DNA of 64,000 bases, from positions 62,001 to 126,000 of the forward strand of contig CAMFGY010000011.1 of assembly GCA_945952065.1 (NCBI GenBank), given 5' to 3'. Positions 24,518 through 34,997 of the stretch are shown here, piece after piece. Positions within the stretch are counted from its first letter, which is position 1. Each line of letters opens with the position of its first letter. The position numbers and the translations under genes are program-made. The stretch comes from an uncultured Burkholderiales bacterium (lineage in GTDB: Bacteria; Pseudomonadota; Gammaproteobacteria; Burkholderiales; Burkholderiaceae_C). A model generated the notes under the pieces. It did no database searches. It had not been told where the DNA came from and worked only from the letters and a program-made list of their open reading frames with translations.

Positions 24518-26638
24518 TCAAACCTGATGAAGCCGCGCCTGCCGTTGCGGGCGTCGCAGCACCCAGGTCGCCAAGCCCAACAAGGCCACCCACAGCGCGC
24601 TGAAAGCGCCGCCACCGCCGCCACCAGAGGAAGAGCTGGTCGTAGGCGGCGTCACCACAGGCGCGGCGGCCACGTTGATGCTGCTATTGGCGCTGTACTT
24701 GATGCCCAAGTCATCGGTCAGCTCCACCTTCACCGTCACGGTACCCGCAGCGCTGGCCGTCAGTGTGGTGCTGACGGCATTGCTGGCGGAAGAAAAAGCG
24801 CTGACGATGCCGCCGCCGTCGACCAGGGTCCAGGCATAGCTGGCCACCGTGCGACCCGCCCCCAAGCTGCTGCCGGCCGCGCTGAGCGTGATCACCTGGC
24901 CGGCGGTGGCGCCGCTGGGTGTGGCCGCAATCGTCACTGTTGCGCCATTGAGCGATTTGGCGGCCGCCACCGCAGCAGCGGCATCCAACATGCCGGCGCC
25001 GCAGGTGCTGGTGGTGCAGTAGCACTCATCTTGAGCAGACGAGGTCGGCGCCTTGCATTGCGCAATGCCCGCCGTTGCGCCGCTGCTCACAAAGGGCCGC
25101 GCCGTGCTCTTGAGCAGGCTGAGCACTTCGGTCGAGGTCAGCGAGGGGCGCTGCGACGCCATCAGCGCCACCGTGCCCGCCACAATCGGCGCCGAGAAGC
25201 TGGTGCCCACCGAGGCGGAATTGTTGGTGTACGCCGCATCGGCCACCACCGGGCCGCGCGTGCCGCTGTTGGTGGTGCTGAGCATGGGGTAGAGGCAGGG
25301 GTAGCCGGCAGCCAGGTTGATGCAGTTGCCGCCGGGCGCCGAGATGCTGACCTCGGGGCCCACGCTGGAAAAGCCCACTTTGCTGCCCACATGCCGCAAG
25401 GCCGCCACCGTGATCACGCCCGGGCAGTTGCCCGGCAGGCCCACGGCCTGGCCTTCGCTATTGCCCGCCGCCACCACCACAATGGCTTTGGCCGCATTGA
25501 CCTGGTTGATGGTGTCTCGGTACAAAGCGCCAGTGCCGGTGGTGCCGCAGCTGCCGGTGCCGCCCAAACTCAGGTTCAAGACCTTGGCTGGGTTGGGGTT
25601 GGTCGGCAGACCCGGCACGCTGATGCCGGCCGCCCACTTCATGCCGGCCATGATGTCGGAGTCATAGCCGCCGCATTTACCCAGCACCCGCACCGGCAGA
25701 ATCTTCACGCCCCAGGCCACGCCAGCAATGCCTTGACCGTTGTTGCTGGCCGCCGCAATCAGGCCCGAGACCCGCGTGCCGTGCCAGGAGCTGTTGGTGA
25801 TGTCTGAGGAGGTGCAGCCGGAGCCCAAAGTGCCGCCGTCGATATCGGCTTGGCTGACCCAGTCGCCCGGGTCCGAGGCATCGGCATCGGCACCGTCGCC
25901 GTCATTGGCCGTGGCCACGCCGGCGGAGGCGCTGAAGCCCACCATGTCATAGCCGCCCACGAATTGCCCCGCCAGGTCGGGGTGGTCTTTGCGAACCCCG
26001 GTGTCCAAGACCGCCACCACCACGGAACTGCTGCCGGTCCCCAAATCCCAGGCGCCCGGCGCATTGATGCTGGACACCACCTCGCCCGCAGGCGCTTTCA
26101 AATACCACTGGTCCAGGGTCCGGCTGTAGGTGGCTTGCAGCTTGCCCTGGCTGTCAGGGAACTGGCCGATGTAGACCGGCACCGCAGGGCTCACGCCGCC
26201 GTACAGCGTGTCGTTCGGCGTCACCGCGAAATGGCGCCGCCGCTGGTCCACCGCCACCATTTCGATTTCGCTGTCCTGACTCAGGCGCTTGGCCAAGCTG
26301 GCCGAATCCATGCCGCTGGCGGTGAACACATGGGTGCGCTCATCCAAGCTCAAGCGCGCCCGCAAACCACCGCTGGCATGCAAGCCGGTGCGCAGGCCCA
26401 AGCCCGTGGCGCGGGTCTGGGCCACATCCATGGCCGAGGAACGGCTCATGCGCGCAGCCATGATCTTGGCTCGCACGCTGGCCGCCTCGGGCTTGAAGCG
26501 CACGATCACGCGGGCCGTTTCCGGCGCCGTTGCGGCCGGGAGGGTCTGCGCCTGAGCCCGAGGGCTGGACACTGAAGACAAAGCAAGCGTCGCAGTGAGC
26601 AGAAGCTGCAGAGGCAGCGGTGAGAACTTGGACTTCAT
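24518..26638 (-). CDS. Secreted subtilisin-like serine protease with GlyGly-CTERM-like anchor
   Basis: A 706-residue S8 peptidase. Signal peptide about 1-30; an I9-like propeptide follows. The catalytic triad is D212 (VAVLDTGV), H286 (SWHGTRVSG) and S480 (VGTSFSAP), with N393 as oxyanion residue. Several cysteines suggest disulfides. An Ig/PKD-like domain covers about 565-655. The C-terminus has a serine-glycine run (668-677), a hydrophobic helix and basic residues, which is the layout of GlyGly-CTERM substrates cut by rhombosortase. No rhombosortase is in the window. I used the ATG at 26638 rather than the one five codons upstream. It is convergent with the SPOR-like gene. Confidence 0.92.
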   Translation of the reverse strand: MKSKFSPLPLQLLLTATLALSSVSSPRAQAQTLPAATAPETARVIVRFKPEAASVRAKIMAARMSRSSAMDVAQTRATGLGLRTGLHASGGLRARLSLDERTHVFTASGMDSASLAKRLSQDSEIEMVAVDQRRRHFAVTPNDTLYGGVSPAVPVYIGQFPDSQGKLQATYSRTLDQWYLKAPAGEVVSSINAPGAWDLGTGSSSVVVAVLDTGVRKDHPDLAGQFVGGYDMVGFSASAGVATANDGDGADADASDPGDWVSQADIDGGTLGSGCTSSDITNSSWHGTRVSGLIAAASNNGQGIAGVAWGVKILPVRVLGKCGGYDSDIMAGMKWAAGISVPGLPTNPNPAKVLNLSLGGTGSCGTTGTGALYRDTINQVNAAKAIVVVAAGNSEGQAVGLPGNCPGVITVAALRHVGSKVGFSSVGPEVSISAPGGNCINLAAGYPCLYPMLSTTNSGTRGPVVADAAYTNNSASVGTSFSAPIVAGTVALMASQRPSLTSTEVLSLLKSTARPFVSSGATAGIAQCKAPTSSAQDECYCTTSTCGAGMLDAAAAVAAAKSLNGATVTIAATPSGATAGQVITLSAAGSSLGAGRTVASYAWTLVDGGGIVSAFSSASNAVSTTLTASAAGTVTVKVELTDDLGIKYSANSSINVAAAPVVTPPTTSSSSGGGGGGAFSALWVALLGLATWVLRRPQRQARLHQV

Positions 26639-26721
26639 GGTCTGCGACTCCAAAAACTGAACGGCGCCACCTGTCCGGCGCAGTTCGCGTCAGTTTAGTC
26701 CTCGCTCATGGAACTCAGGCG

Positions 26722-26750
26722 TAAAGAAGGGCAAATCTGACCCTTCTTTA
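26722..26750. promoter_or_regulatory. Perfect palindrome between divergent genes
   Basis: TAAAGAAGGG-9 nt-CCCTTCTTTA, a 10-bp perfect inverted repeat, lies between the starts of the divergent subtilase and exported-protein genes. Since both genes read away from it, a terminator is unlikely; an operator or 5'-UTR hairpin fits better. Confidence 0.5.
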
Positions 26751-26871
26751 TGCCCGGTGGGCGGGCAACTCCCAGGTGATGGACGGTTTTTGTTTAACGA
26801 TACTGCCGCCCCAAGGCGCACAAAAGCAAAACGCAGCACACGCGCCAAAAATCAGAGCCAGGGAGGCCACG

Positions 26872-27954
26872 GTGTGGACAAGAGTTGAACGATTTTTCAG
26901 TGCGCAAGCGCCCCAATGGCGCCCTCGCGCCGATGGCGGCAAAGCACTCTCGGCCCTGGGCTTGACCTTGCTGGCACTTGTGCCACTGGGGCAGCCCAAC
27001 ACGGCGCAGGCGCAAAGCTTGGTGCCGGATGAATCCAGCGCGCAGTTGTTGCAGTGCTTGGTCAAGTCCGGCGAGGCACCGGCTTTTCCCGAACGGTTGC
27101 TGGAAAAACGCAGGGGCGGCTTTTTGCGCGTCAAGCTGGTCTTCAGTCACCCGGAACAGGCGCCCAAGCAGGAAATGCTGTTTCGCTCGGGTGCTCAAGA
27201 ACATGAAGATGAAGTAGCGCGTTACCTCCGCAGCTACCGCCTGCCCTGCCTCCAGCCGGGGCAAACCGTGTCGGCCGTTCAGGAGTTCAATTTCGACGCC
27301 GACCAGTTTGGCCGCGTGCACTGGAACGAACTTCGCCACGCGCCAAAACAAACCAGTGGCTACTCCGCCGCCTGCATCCGCACGCCCGCCCGGCAACTGA
27401 CCCACTTTGAAGACAATGCGCTCAACTCCAACATCAAGCGCAAGGCCAATGGCAATTTGATTGCCCGCATGCGCTTTACCCAGCCCGATGTGCCGCCCGA
27501 GGTCAAAGTGCTTTACGAAAACGGCAACGCAAGTTGGCGCAATTCCGTGCTGAGTTATTTGTCCGAGTACCGCATGAGTTGCCCCGCCCTTGCAGGCGAA
27601 GCCTTGGTGGTGGAGCAGCAGTTCGTTTATGGCGCCTCCACCCGCAGCCACGACTACAGCCTGAAAGACACCGACCTCGTCAAGTTCCTCGGCTTCGTCA
27701 AAGACCTCGACCGTCAGAAGGTGCAGTTTGATCTGGACAGCATGGGTTGCCCCTTCGAGATGGTGTGGGGTCTGGGCATGCCGGCCTTCAAGAACCGGGT
27801 CGGCCAAATCGGCGAGCCCAACCCCAATCGGCTGGAATTCCTGGCCTGGATGGAAACGCTCACCATGAACCTGGGGCCCGAGGTTTTCGACCAGGTGCTC
27901 GGGCAAAAAATCAAAATCAAAATCCCCTGCGGCAAGATCAATCTGGGGGACTGA
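26872..27954 (+). CDS. Exported protein of unknown function with an internal repeat
   Basis: About 360 residues. I chose the GTG at 26872 because GGGAGG lies 5 nt before it and a normal signal peptide then ends near ANTAQA (NTAQAQS). An ATG at 26776 would add 32 residues without a signal. The mature protein has two similar units: one containing LVFSHPEQAPKQEMLF and RYLRSYRLPC, the other FTQPDVPPEVKVLY and SYLSEYRMSC. Each has a conserved cysteine and ends in a QxF strand. A third region with two cysteines follows. I do not recognise the family. It is divergent from the subtilase and convergent with gap. Confidence 0.7.
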   Translation: MWTRVERFFSAQAPQWRPRADGGKALSALGLTLLALVPLGQPNTAQAQSLVPDESSAQLLQCLVKSGEAPAFPERLLEKRRGGFLRVKLVFSHPEQAPKQEMLFRSGAQEHEDEVARYLRSYRLPCLQPGQTVSAVQEFNFDADQFGRVHWNELRHAPKQTSGYSAACIRTPARQLTHFEDNALNSNIKRKANGNLIARMRFTQPDVPPEVKVLYENGNASWRNSVLSYLSEYRMSCPALAGEALVVEQQFVYGASTRSHDYSLKDTDLVKFLGFVKDLDRQKVQFDLDSMGCPFEMVWGLGMPAFKNRVGQIGEPNPNRLEFLAWMETLTMNLGPEVFDQVLGQKIKIKIPCGKINLGD

Positions 27955-27992
27955 CGAAAGCACTGAGCCCCCTGCAAACACACCCTGCAGAA

Positions 27993-28028
27993 AAAAGGCC
28001 GCCCCGCGTTGCCACGGGTCGGCCTTTT
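27993..28028. terminator. Bidirectional terminator
   Basis: AAAAGGCCG ... CGGCCTTTT with an inner CCCG/CGGG extension lies between the exported-protein gene and gap, which converge. A T run is present on both strands. Confidence 0.8.
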
Positions 28029-28075
28029 GGGCGCATGCCGACACCGCGGCATGCAGGCATTGATCAATCGACCAA

Positions 28076-29104
<1,029 letters not shown>

Positions 29105-29123
29105 TCAAAACAAACCAGCGAAA

Positions 29124-29148
29124 AAAAGGGTGCGCGCGGCACCCTTTT
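29124..29148 (-). terminator. Terminator between tkt and gap
   Basis: AAAAGGGTGC / GCACCCTTTT, a 10-bp perfect stem with a 5-nt loop, 12 nt after the tkt stop. On the minus strand the arm runs into seven T residues. gap probably has its own promoter or is read by leakage. Confidence 0.8.
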
Positions 29149-29159
29149 GCATCACAGAC

Positions 29160-31238
29160 TTACTTGCCACCCTTGCCAGACTTGCCCGACTTCTTGCCTT
29201 TGAGCTTGGCCACGCCCAGCGCCACGCGCACGGTATCGGCCACATTCTCTGCCGTAAAGCCGAAGTGCTTGAACAGCACCGGGGCGGGGGCCGACTCGCC
29301 GTAGCTGTCGATGCCCACCACGGCCGCGCAGCCGTACTTCCACCAGCCGTCGGTCACGCCCATTTCCACCGCGATGCGGGGCAGGCCGTCCGGCAGCACC
29401 GACTTTTTGTACGCGATGTCTTGGCGATCGAAGACATTGGTCGAGGGCATGGAGACCACGCGCACGCCAATGCCGTCCAGGGCCAGCATTTCCTGGGCGC
29501 GCAGCGCCAGCTGAACTTCAGAGCCGGTGGCGATGATGACGCCCTTGGCCTTTTTGTTCTTGACGCCCACATCGCTGGGCTCGCTCAGCACATAGCCGCC
29601 CTTGGCGATGTCGTCCACGGCCGTCTTGGGCGCGTAGGGCAGGTTCTGGCGGCTCAAGGCCAGCACGCTGGGGCGCTGTGCGTTGCCGATGGCCATGGTC
29701 CAGGCGACCACGGTTTCGGTGGTGTCAGCCGGGCGCCAGACGTCCAGACCCGGAATCATGCGCAGCGAAGCCACATGCTCGATGGACTGGTGGGTGGGGC
29801 CGTCTTCACCCAGACCGATGGAGTCGTGGGTGAACACATGGATGACGCGCTGCTTCATCAGCGCGGCCATGCGGATGGCGTTGCGGCTGTAGTCGCTGAA
29901 GGTCAGGAAGGTGCCGCCGTAAGGGATGTAGCCGCCGTGCAGGGCCACGCCGTTCATGATGGCGGCCATGCCGAACTCGCGCACGCCGTAGTTGATGTGG
30001 CGGCCGGCATTGCTGCTGCCGTCGTCTTCCACGCGGAAGGCCGGGGTCGACTTGGTGTTGGTCAGATTGGAGCCGGTCAGGTCGGCGCTGCCGCCCAGCA
30101 GCTCGGGCACGGCGGCGGTGAAGGCTTCCAGCGCCAGCTGGCTGGCCTTGCGGCTGGCCACGGTCTCGGCCTTGCTGTGAGCGGCCACCACGGCGTCCAC
30201 CGCGGTCTGTGCGAAGTTGGCCGGCAAGACGCCCGCCATGCGACGCTGGAACTCAGCGGCCAGCTCGGGGTGAGCGGTGGCATAGGCGTCGAAGCGCTCA
30301 TCCCAGGCGGCTTCCAGCTGGGCGCCGGCGTCCTTGGCGTCCCAATCGGCATACACCTCTTGCGGGATCACGAAGGGCTCGTGAGCCCAGCCCAGTTGCT
30401 CGCGGGTCAGCTTGATCTCTTCGGCGCCCAGTGGCTCGCCGTGGGCCTTGGCGGTGTTGGCGCGGTTCGGGCTGCCCTTGCCGATATGGGTCTTGGCGAT
30501 CACCAGGGTCGGCTTGGACGTGCTCTTCTTGGCTTCGGCAATGGCGGCGTCCACGGCGTCGACATCGTGGCCGTCCACCGGGCCGATCACGTTCCAGCCA
30601 TAGGCCTCGAAACGCTGGGCGGTGTTGTCGGCAAACCAGGGGGCGACTTGGCCGTCGATGGAGATGCCGTTGTCGTCGTAGATGGCGATCAGCTTGTTCA
30701 GCTTCCAGGCGCCGGCCAGCGAGCAGGCCTCATGGCTGATGCCTTCCATCAGGCAGCCGTCGCCCAGGAATACATAGGTGTGGTGATCGACGATCTGATG
30801 CGCGTCGATATTGAATTCCTTGGCCAGCATCTTTTCAGCCAGGGCCAGGCCCACGGCATTGGTGATGCCCTGACCCAAGGGGCCGGTGGTGGTTTCAACG
30901 CCCGGGGTGATGCCCACTTCGGGGTGACCGGGCGTCTTGCTGTGCAGCTGGCGGAAGGCCTTGAGCTCTTCAATCGGCAGGGCGTAGCCGCTCAGGTGCA
31001 GCAGCGCGTAAATCAGCATGGAGCCGTGGCCATTGGACAGCACAAAGCGGTCGCGGTTCGCCCATTGCGGGTTGGCCGGGTTGTGGCGCAGATGGCGGCT
31101 CCACAGAGCCACAGCGATATCCGCCATGCCCATGGGGGCGCCGGGGTGACCGGAGTTGGCTTGCTGCACGGCGTCCATGGCCAGTGCACGAATGGCGTTG
31201 GCCATCAAAGTGGGGTTGCGAGCAGCGGTAGTGGCCAT
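29160..31238 (-). CDS. tkt: Transketolase
   Basis: Transketolase moves two-carbon units between sugar phosphates using thiamine diphosphate. At 692 residues it has the normal length. Visible are [12 protein letters not shown] near the start, the ThDP motif [13 protein letters not shown] ending at [13 protein letters not shown] with the catalytic region and a RMPSTN-like [10 protein letters not shown] block. The C-terminus carries a short lysine/glycine-rich tail ([15 protein letters not shown]), which many homologues lack. No clear ribosome-binding site precedes the ATG; the bases just upstream read CTCCTT instead. It heads the tkt-gap pair. Confidence 0.97.
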   Translation of the reverse strand: MATTAARNPTLMANAIRALAMDAVQQANSGHPGAPMGMADIAVALWSRHLRHNPANPQWANRDRFVLSNGHGSMLIYALLHLSGYALPIEELKAFRQLHSKTPGHPEVGITPGVETTTGPLGQGITNAVGLALAEKMLAKEFNIDAHQIVDHHTYVFLGDGCLMEGISHEACSLAGAWKLNKLIAIYDDNGISIDGQVAPWFADNTAQRFEAYGWNVIGPVDGHDVDAVDAAIAEAKKSTSKPTLVIAKTHIGKGSPNRANTAKAHGEPLGAEEIKLTREQLGWAHEPFVIPQEVYADWDAKDAGAQLEAAWDERFDAYATAHPELAAEFQRRMAGVLPANFAQTAVDAVVAAHSKAETVASRKASQLALEAFTAAVPELLGGSADLTGSNLTNTKSTPAFRVEDDGSSNAGRHINYGVREFGMAAIMNGVALHGGYIPYGGTFLTFSDYSRNAIRMAALMKQRVIHVFTHDSIGLGEDGPTHQSIEHVASLRMIPGLDVWRPADTTETVVAWTMAIGNAQRPSVLALSRQNLPYAPKTAVDDIAKGGYVLSEPSDVGVKNKKAKGVIIATGSEVQLALRAQEMLALDGIGVRVVSMPSTNVFDRQDIAYKKSVLPDGLPRIAVEMGVTDGWWKYGCAAVVGIDSYGESAPAPVLFKHFGFTAENVADTVRVALGVAKLKGKKSGKSGKGGK

Positions 31239-31450
31239 GGGTTTGAGAAGAAGGAGTTACGGGTAACCCAGGATTTTACTTGGCCCGCGCCGGGATCTGA
31301 TCGGGTCCACACAAACAGCTGCACAGCCTAAGCCGCGCCGCCTGATCAAGGCTTGACTTGGAGCAAAGCCTGGCCGCCAAATCCTGCCACGCTTAGGAAA
31401 GGTCTCACTGGGGCGCAAGCGAGGACCAGGGACCCACCTCGGGGACAGCC

Positions 31451-32071
31451 ATGAACACGAGTCAAGACCGATGCACCCAAACGCCGCTGACCATCCAGGT
31501 GATCCAAGAGGAGCATCGCGCGCTGGCGACCTTGCTTCAATCGGTGCCGCTGCTGCTGGCGGAGCATCGCCGACAGCGCAGCCTGCCGGACTTTGCGGCC
31601 TTGCGCGCCCTCCTGTTCTATGTGGATGAGTTCCCGGAAAAACTGCACCACCCCAAAGAAAGCCAGCTGCTGTTTCCCAAGCTCAGGGCGCGGGCGCCGG
31701 AAATCCGCGATGTGCTGGACAAATTGGACGAGGATCACCTGCGCGGCGAACGCGCCATCCGCGACCTGGAACATGCCTTGCTGGCCTTTGAGATGCTGGG
31801 CGAGCCCCGCCGCCAGGGCTTCGAAACCCTGGCCGAACGCTATGCCCGCGGCTATCTGCACCATATGCACATCGAAGAGCGCGACATCCTGCCCTTGGCC
31901 TTGCGGGTCTTGCGCCCCGAGGACTGGGGCGACTTGGACGAAGCCTTTGCCGCCAACCGCGATCCCTTGAGCGGCCACAGCCCCGACGAGCTCTACCGCC
32001 CCTTGATGCAAAAAATCCTGGCCATGCTGCCTGCCGCCAGCACCGGCCCTGCCGCAAGCCCGGGCAGGTAG
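31451..32071 (+). CDS. Hemerythrin-domain protein
   Basis: A 206-residue helical protein with the hemerythrin histidine/acidic pattern for a di-iron site: EEHRAL near residue 20, HHPKESQLLFP around 65, EDHLRGE around 95 and HHMHIEERDILPLA around 140. Such cytoplasmic proteins bind oxygen or sense or detoxify nitric oxide, or repair Fe-S centres. It starts 212 nt from the divergent tkt. No operon partner is evident. The function is not resolved by the sequence. Confidence 0.9.
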   Translation: MNTSQDRCTQTPLTIQVIQEEHRALATLLQSVPLLLAEHRRQRSLPDFAALRALLFYVDEFPEKLHHPKESQLLFPKLRARAPEIRDVLDKLDEDHLRGERAIRDLEHALLAFEMLGEPRRQGFETLAERYARGYLHHMHIEERDILPLALRVLRPEDWGDLDEAFAANRDPLSGHSPDELYRPLMQKILAMLPAASTGPAASPGR

Positions 32072-32182
32072 ACACAACGCCCCCCGATTTGCGGGGGCGG
32101 CTCAGCGCTCTGGCCCCGGGACTCCCGCGCTGCGAACGCCCACCGGCGCGCGCCTGCGCTTCACCGCTGCGCCCGAGCTGAT

Positions 32183-32261
32183 CCAAACGGGCCATCCGTC
32201 AGGACGCAATGGCGACATGCCCCCCACCTAGGCTGCGCGAGCTTGTGCGGGCTTCGGTGTG
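32183..32261 (+). promoter_or_regulatory. Conserved upstream block A of a PEP-CTERM gene
   Basis: This 79-bp block aligns without gaps to 36448-36526, with 56 identical positions by hand count. Shared words at identical spacing are CCAAACGG, GGACGCA, CGACA, CCTAG, CTGC, GCGGG and GTGTG. Each copy lies about 125 nt before the ATG of a PEP-CTERM gene. It probably contains the promoter and a regulator site; I cannot assign the sigma factor. Confidence 0.65.
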
Positions 32262-32354
32262 AATGTGTTGGCACTTTCCAAGGTGACAGAGATTCGGACC
32301 CGGCTTCGTCGCACGTCCTTGTTTCAGCCATCGCCAACATCAGGAGTCCTTCCC

Positions 32355-34076
32355 ATGTCCTTCCGCCCGAACGTTTTGAGCAGCCTGGTTGCTGCCGCCC
32401 TCGTCACCATGGCCGCGCAAGCCAGCGCTCAAGTCTTCAACGGCTCGCTCACCCAAGGTGTCAGCAGCTCGGCTTCGTCCTACATCAAAGGCGCGACCGG
32501 CTATGACATCACCTCCATCATCACCGCCGGTGATGCGGTCGGCGGCTACCGCATGTCCGGTCTGCCCGACGGCCTGGGCGCTTTCGACAATGGCAACGGC
32601 ACCTTCACCGTGCTGATGAACCATGAAATCGGCTCTGGCGCCGGCATCACCCGCGCTCACGGCGGCACGGGCGCTTTCGTGTCGAGCTGGGTCATCGACA
32701 AGAACACGCTGCAAGTCAAATCGGGCGGCGACCTGATCCAACGCGTGTACGGCTGGGATGCCGCCACGCAAGCGACAGGCGCCCAAGTCACCGGCTCGGC
32801 TCTGTCCTTCCAGCGCTTTTGCTCGGCCGACCTGGCCGCGGCTTCGGCCTACACCTACACCGATGCCAACACCGGCAAGACCTATGGCACCAGCTCGCGC
32901 ATCTTCCTGAACGGTGAAGAAGTCGGTTCCAGCACCAACAGCCGCGCCATGGCTCACGTGGCCACCGGCAGCGATGCGGGCAGCAGCTTCGTGCTGGGCA
33001 AGTTCAACCCGGCCACCAACGGCAGCGGTTTGAACCAGTACTCCGCTTATGAAAACCTGGCCGCCAACCCCTTCAGCCAACTGAAGACCGTGGTGGTGGG
33101 CCAGAACGACGGCGGCACCGGCATCGCCTCCAACGCCGTGGCCGTGTACGTGGGCACCAAGACCGATGTCGGCAGCGCTGTGGACCGCGCCGGCCTGACC
33201 AATGGCGTGATGAAGTACGTCAATGTGGCAGGCGTCAGCAACGAAATCGCTGACAGCAGCACCCGCGCGACCAATATCGCCAACGGCAGCCGCTTCACGC
33301 TGAGCGCCACGGCTTCGACCACCTTCTCGCGTCCCGAAGACGGCGCCTGGGATGTGCGTGCGGGCAAGCACAACGTCTACTACTTCGTCACCACCGATCG
33401 CCTGGACGGAACCGAGCTGAGCGGCGGCACGCAAGTCGGCGCGACCCGTCTGTGGCGCATGACTTTTGACGACATCGCCAACCCTGACGCCGGTGGCAAA
33501 CTGGACATCCTGGTCGACGGCAGCAAGATGCCCGGCGGCGTGGGCAACAGCCGCGCCAATATGTTTGACAACATGACGGTCAACAAGGACGGCACCATCA
33601 CCTTGATGGAAGACACCGGCGGCGCTGACCACAACGGCAAGATCTGGGAATACAACCTGGAAACAGGCGCCATCAAGATCGTCGCCAAGTCCGACACCAC
33701 CCGCTTTGGCGATGTGGTGAACGGCGTGTTCACCGGCCCCTCCACCGGCAAGACCACGCCGAACGGCAGCACCGGCTACCACACCAACGACGAAGAGACC
33801 TCGGGCATCATCGACGTGACCGACATCTTCGACGCCGCCGGCACCTCGGGCAAGAAGTACCAGCTCTTCGTGACGCAAGACCACGCCAGCGCTGCTGGCC
33901 TGAACACGGCCGGCATGCTCAACGGCGGTGACCCTGCCGGTATCGTGGAAGGTGGTCAGCTGCAACTGATGGTCAGCGACATCACCACCGCCGTGCCAGA
34001 ACCCGAAACCTATGCCCTGATGTTGGCCGGTTTGGGTCTGGTGGGCTTTGCCGCTCGCCGCAAGACTCAGCGTTGA
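32355..34076 (+). CDS. PhoX-like (DUF839) PEP-CTERM protein
   Basis: A 573-residue exported protein from the ATG at 32355 (AGGAG at 32342-32346). The signal peptide ends near residue 25 (ASA). The body resembles DUF839/PhoX beta-propellers: FTVLMNHEIG, FLNGEE, FSRPEDGAWD and MEDTGG blocks, with repeated acidic loops that could bind calcium. PhoX proteins are calcium-dependent phosphatases, but activity is not proven here. The C-terminus is a PEP-CTERM signal (VPEPETYALMLAGLGLVGF then ARRK), so it is an exosortase substrate for the envelope or matrix. It has the same conserved upstream block as the gene at 36617. Confidence 0.85.
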   Translation: MSFRPNVLSSLVAAALVTMAAQASAQVFNGSLTQGVSSSASSYIKGATGYDITSIITAGDAVGGYRMSGLPDGLGAFDNGNGTFTVLMNHEIGSGAGITRAHGGTGAFVSSWVIDKNTLQVKSGGDLIQRVYGWDAATQATGAQVTGSALSFQRFCSADLAAASAYTYTDANTGKTYGTSSRIFLNGEEVGSSTNSRAMAHVATGSDAGSSFVLGKFNPATNGSGLNQYSAYENLAANPFSQLKTVVVGQNDGGTGIASNAVAVYVGTKTDVGSAVDRAGLTNGVMKYVNVAGVSNEIADSSTRATNIANGSRFTLSATASTTFSRPEDGAWDVRAGKHNVYYFVTTDRLDGTELSGGTQVGATRLWRMTFDDIANPDAGGKLDILVDGSKMPGGVGNSRANMFDNMTVNKDGTITLMEDTGGADHNGKIWEYNLETGAIKIVAKSDTTRFGDVVNGVFTGPSTGKTTPNGSTGYHTNDEETSGIIDVTDIFDAAGTSGKKYQLFVTQDHASAAGLNTAGMLNGGDPAGIVEGGQLQLMVSDITTAVPEPETYALMLAGLGLVGFAARRKTQR

Positions 34077-34155
34077 TCGCCGCACCGAGGGCGGGCCTGA
34101 GCCTCGCCCTCAACACAAGCCCAGTGACTGAACAACGGTCGCCGGGCTTGCGTTC

Positions 34156-34201
34156 AGCGCCTGGATGAGGCCTTTGGGCTTCATCCAGGCGCTTTCTGTT
34201 T
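34156..34201 (+). terminator. Rho-independent terminator of the PhoX-like gene
   Basis: AGCGCCTGGATGA / TCATCCAGGCGCT, a 13-bp perfect stem with a 12-nt loop, followed by TTCTGTTT. It lies 80 nt after the stop codon. A smaller GAGGGCG/CGCCCTC hairpin sits just before it at 34087-34111. Confidence 0.8.
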
Positions 34202-34249
34202 GGCATTCCATCATGCGCTTTGCAACTCCGATGACAAGCGCGAACTGAC

Positions 34250-34873
34250 ATGACACCAAGCTTGAATCTGGACGGCATCGAGCCCTTGTTTTACACCCCC
34301 TTGGTGAGGTTTGAATTGGCGCAAGCCGAGGCCTTGAACCGCCAGTTGCTGGCCGAGGCCCAGGCGCGCCGCGCCAACTCAGCAGGCGTGACGCGCAGCA
34401 ATATCGAAGGCTGGCACTCGGACGACGATTTCTTTGAGCGCGAAGAGCCCGGCTGCATGGCACTGCGCGGCCACATCATCGAGGCGGTGCGTCAAGCGAC
34501 CTTGCAGCTTGCGCCTCAATTCGACTTCGCTCGCTGCGGCATTCAGGCCGAGGGGTGGATCAATATCCTGCCGCCCGGCGGCATGAACGCGCCACACGAC
34601 CACCCCGGCTGGGTGTGGTCGGGCTGCTACTACGTCCACACGCCCGAATGTGAGGGGCGCAGCGGCGAGATCGAGTTCATCGACTCCCGCACCAATCTGC
34701 GAACCCTGAGCATCGAAGGTGCAGCCTGCTTCGCCAGCAAGTTCAGTGTGCGGCCCAGGGCTGGGCAGCTGTTGCTGTTCCCCTCTTACTTGAAGCATTG
34801 GGTCAGTCCTCATCGGGGCGCGCAAGAGCGCGTCTCGATTGCCTTCAATGCCCGCTTTGCAAGGCGGCGATGA
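34250..34873 (+). CDS. TIGR02466-like 2-oxoglutarate/Fe(II) oxygenase family protein
   Basis: A 207-residue cytoplasmic protein. It has LFYTPLVRFEL near the start, WINILPPGGMNAPHDHPG with the likely iron ligands in HDH, SGCYYVHTP, then a distal histidine and arginine in LKHWVSPHRGAQERVSIAFN. This is the pattern of the TIGR02466 putative hydroxylases. The substrate is unknown; relatives are often found near envelope or phage-related genes. It sits between two PEP-CTERM genes, but has no evident signal peptide. Confidence 0.85.
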   Translation: MTPSLNLDGIEPLFYTPLVRFELAQAEALNRQLLAEAQARRANSAGVTRSNIEGWHSDDDFFEREEPGCMALRGHIIEAVRQATLQLAPQFDFARCGIQAEGWINILPPGGMNAPHDHPGWVWSGCYYVHTPECEGRSGEIEFIDSRTNLRTLSIEGAACFASKFSVRPRAGQLLLFPSYLKHWVSPHRGAQERVSIAFNARFARRR

Positions 34874-34928
34874 GCGCATGTTTCGGCCAAGGCAAGACCC
34901 GTCCCCCAAGTACGGGGGTGGCAGTTTG

Positions 34929-34946
34929 ATGACAACAAACCGTCAT
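34929..34946. promoter_or_regulatory. Short inverted repeat upstream of a PEP-CTERM gene
   Basis: ATGAC-8 nt-GTCAT lies 52 nt before the ATG at 34998. A CCCC/GGGG hairpin is just upstream. It is a candidate operator; the arms are short, so chance is possible. Confidence 0.3.
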
Positions 34947-34997
34947 ATGGCCCAGGCATTGTGACGCCCAAGCCCACACGCGGAGACCCTTTTCATC

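Noticed and set aside
31239-31450. Riboswitch or attenuator upstream of tkt
   Set aside because: Only a small GGGTAACCC palindrome was seen, with no conserved riboswitch structure.
32183-32261. Sigma-54 promoter in the conserved upstream block
   Set aside because: The GG-N10-GC spacing was not met in either copy.
34874-34997. Pho box upstream of the PEP-CTERM genes near the phosphatases
   Set aside because: GTCATA occurs once without a second repeat at the proper spacing.
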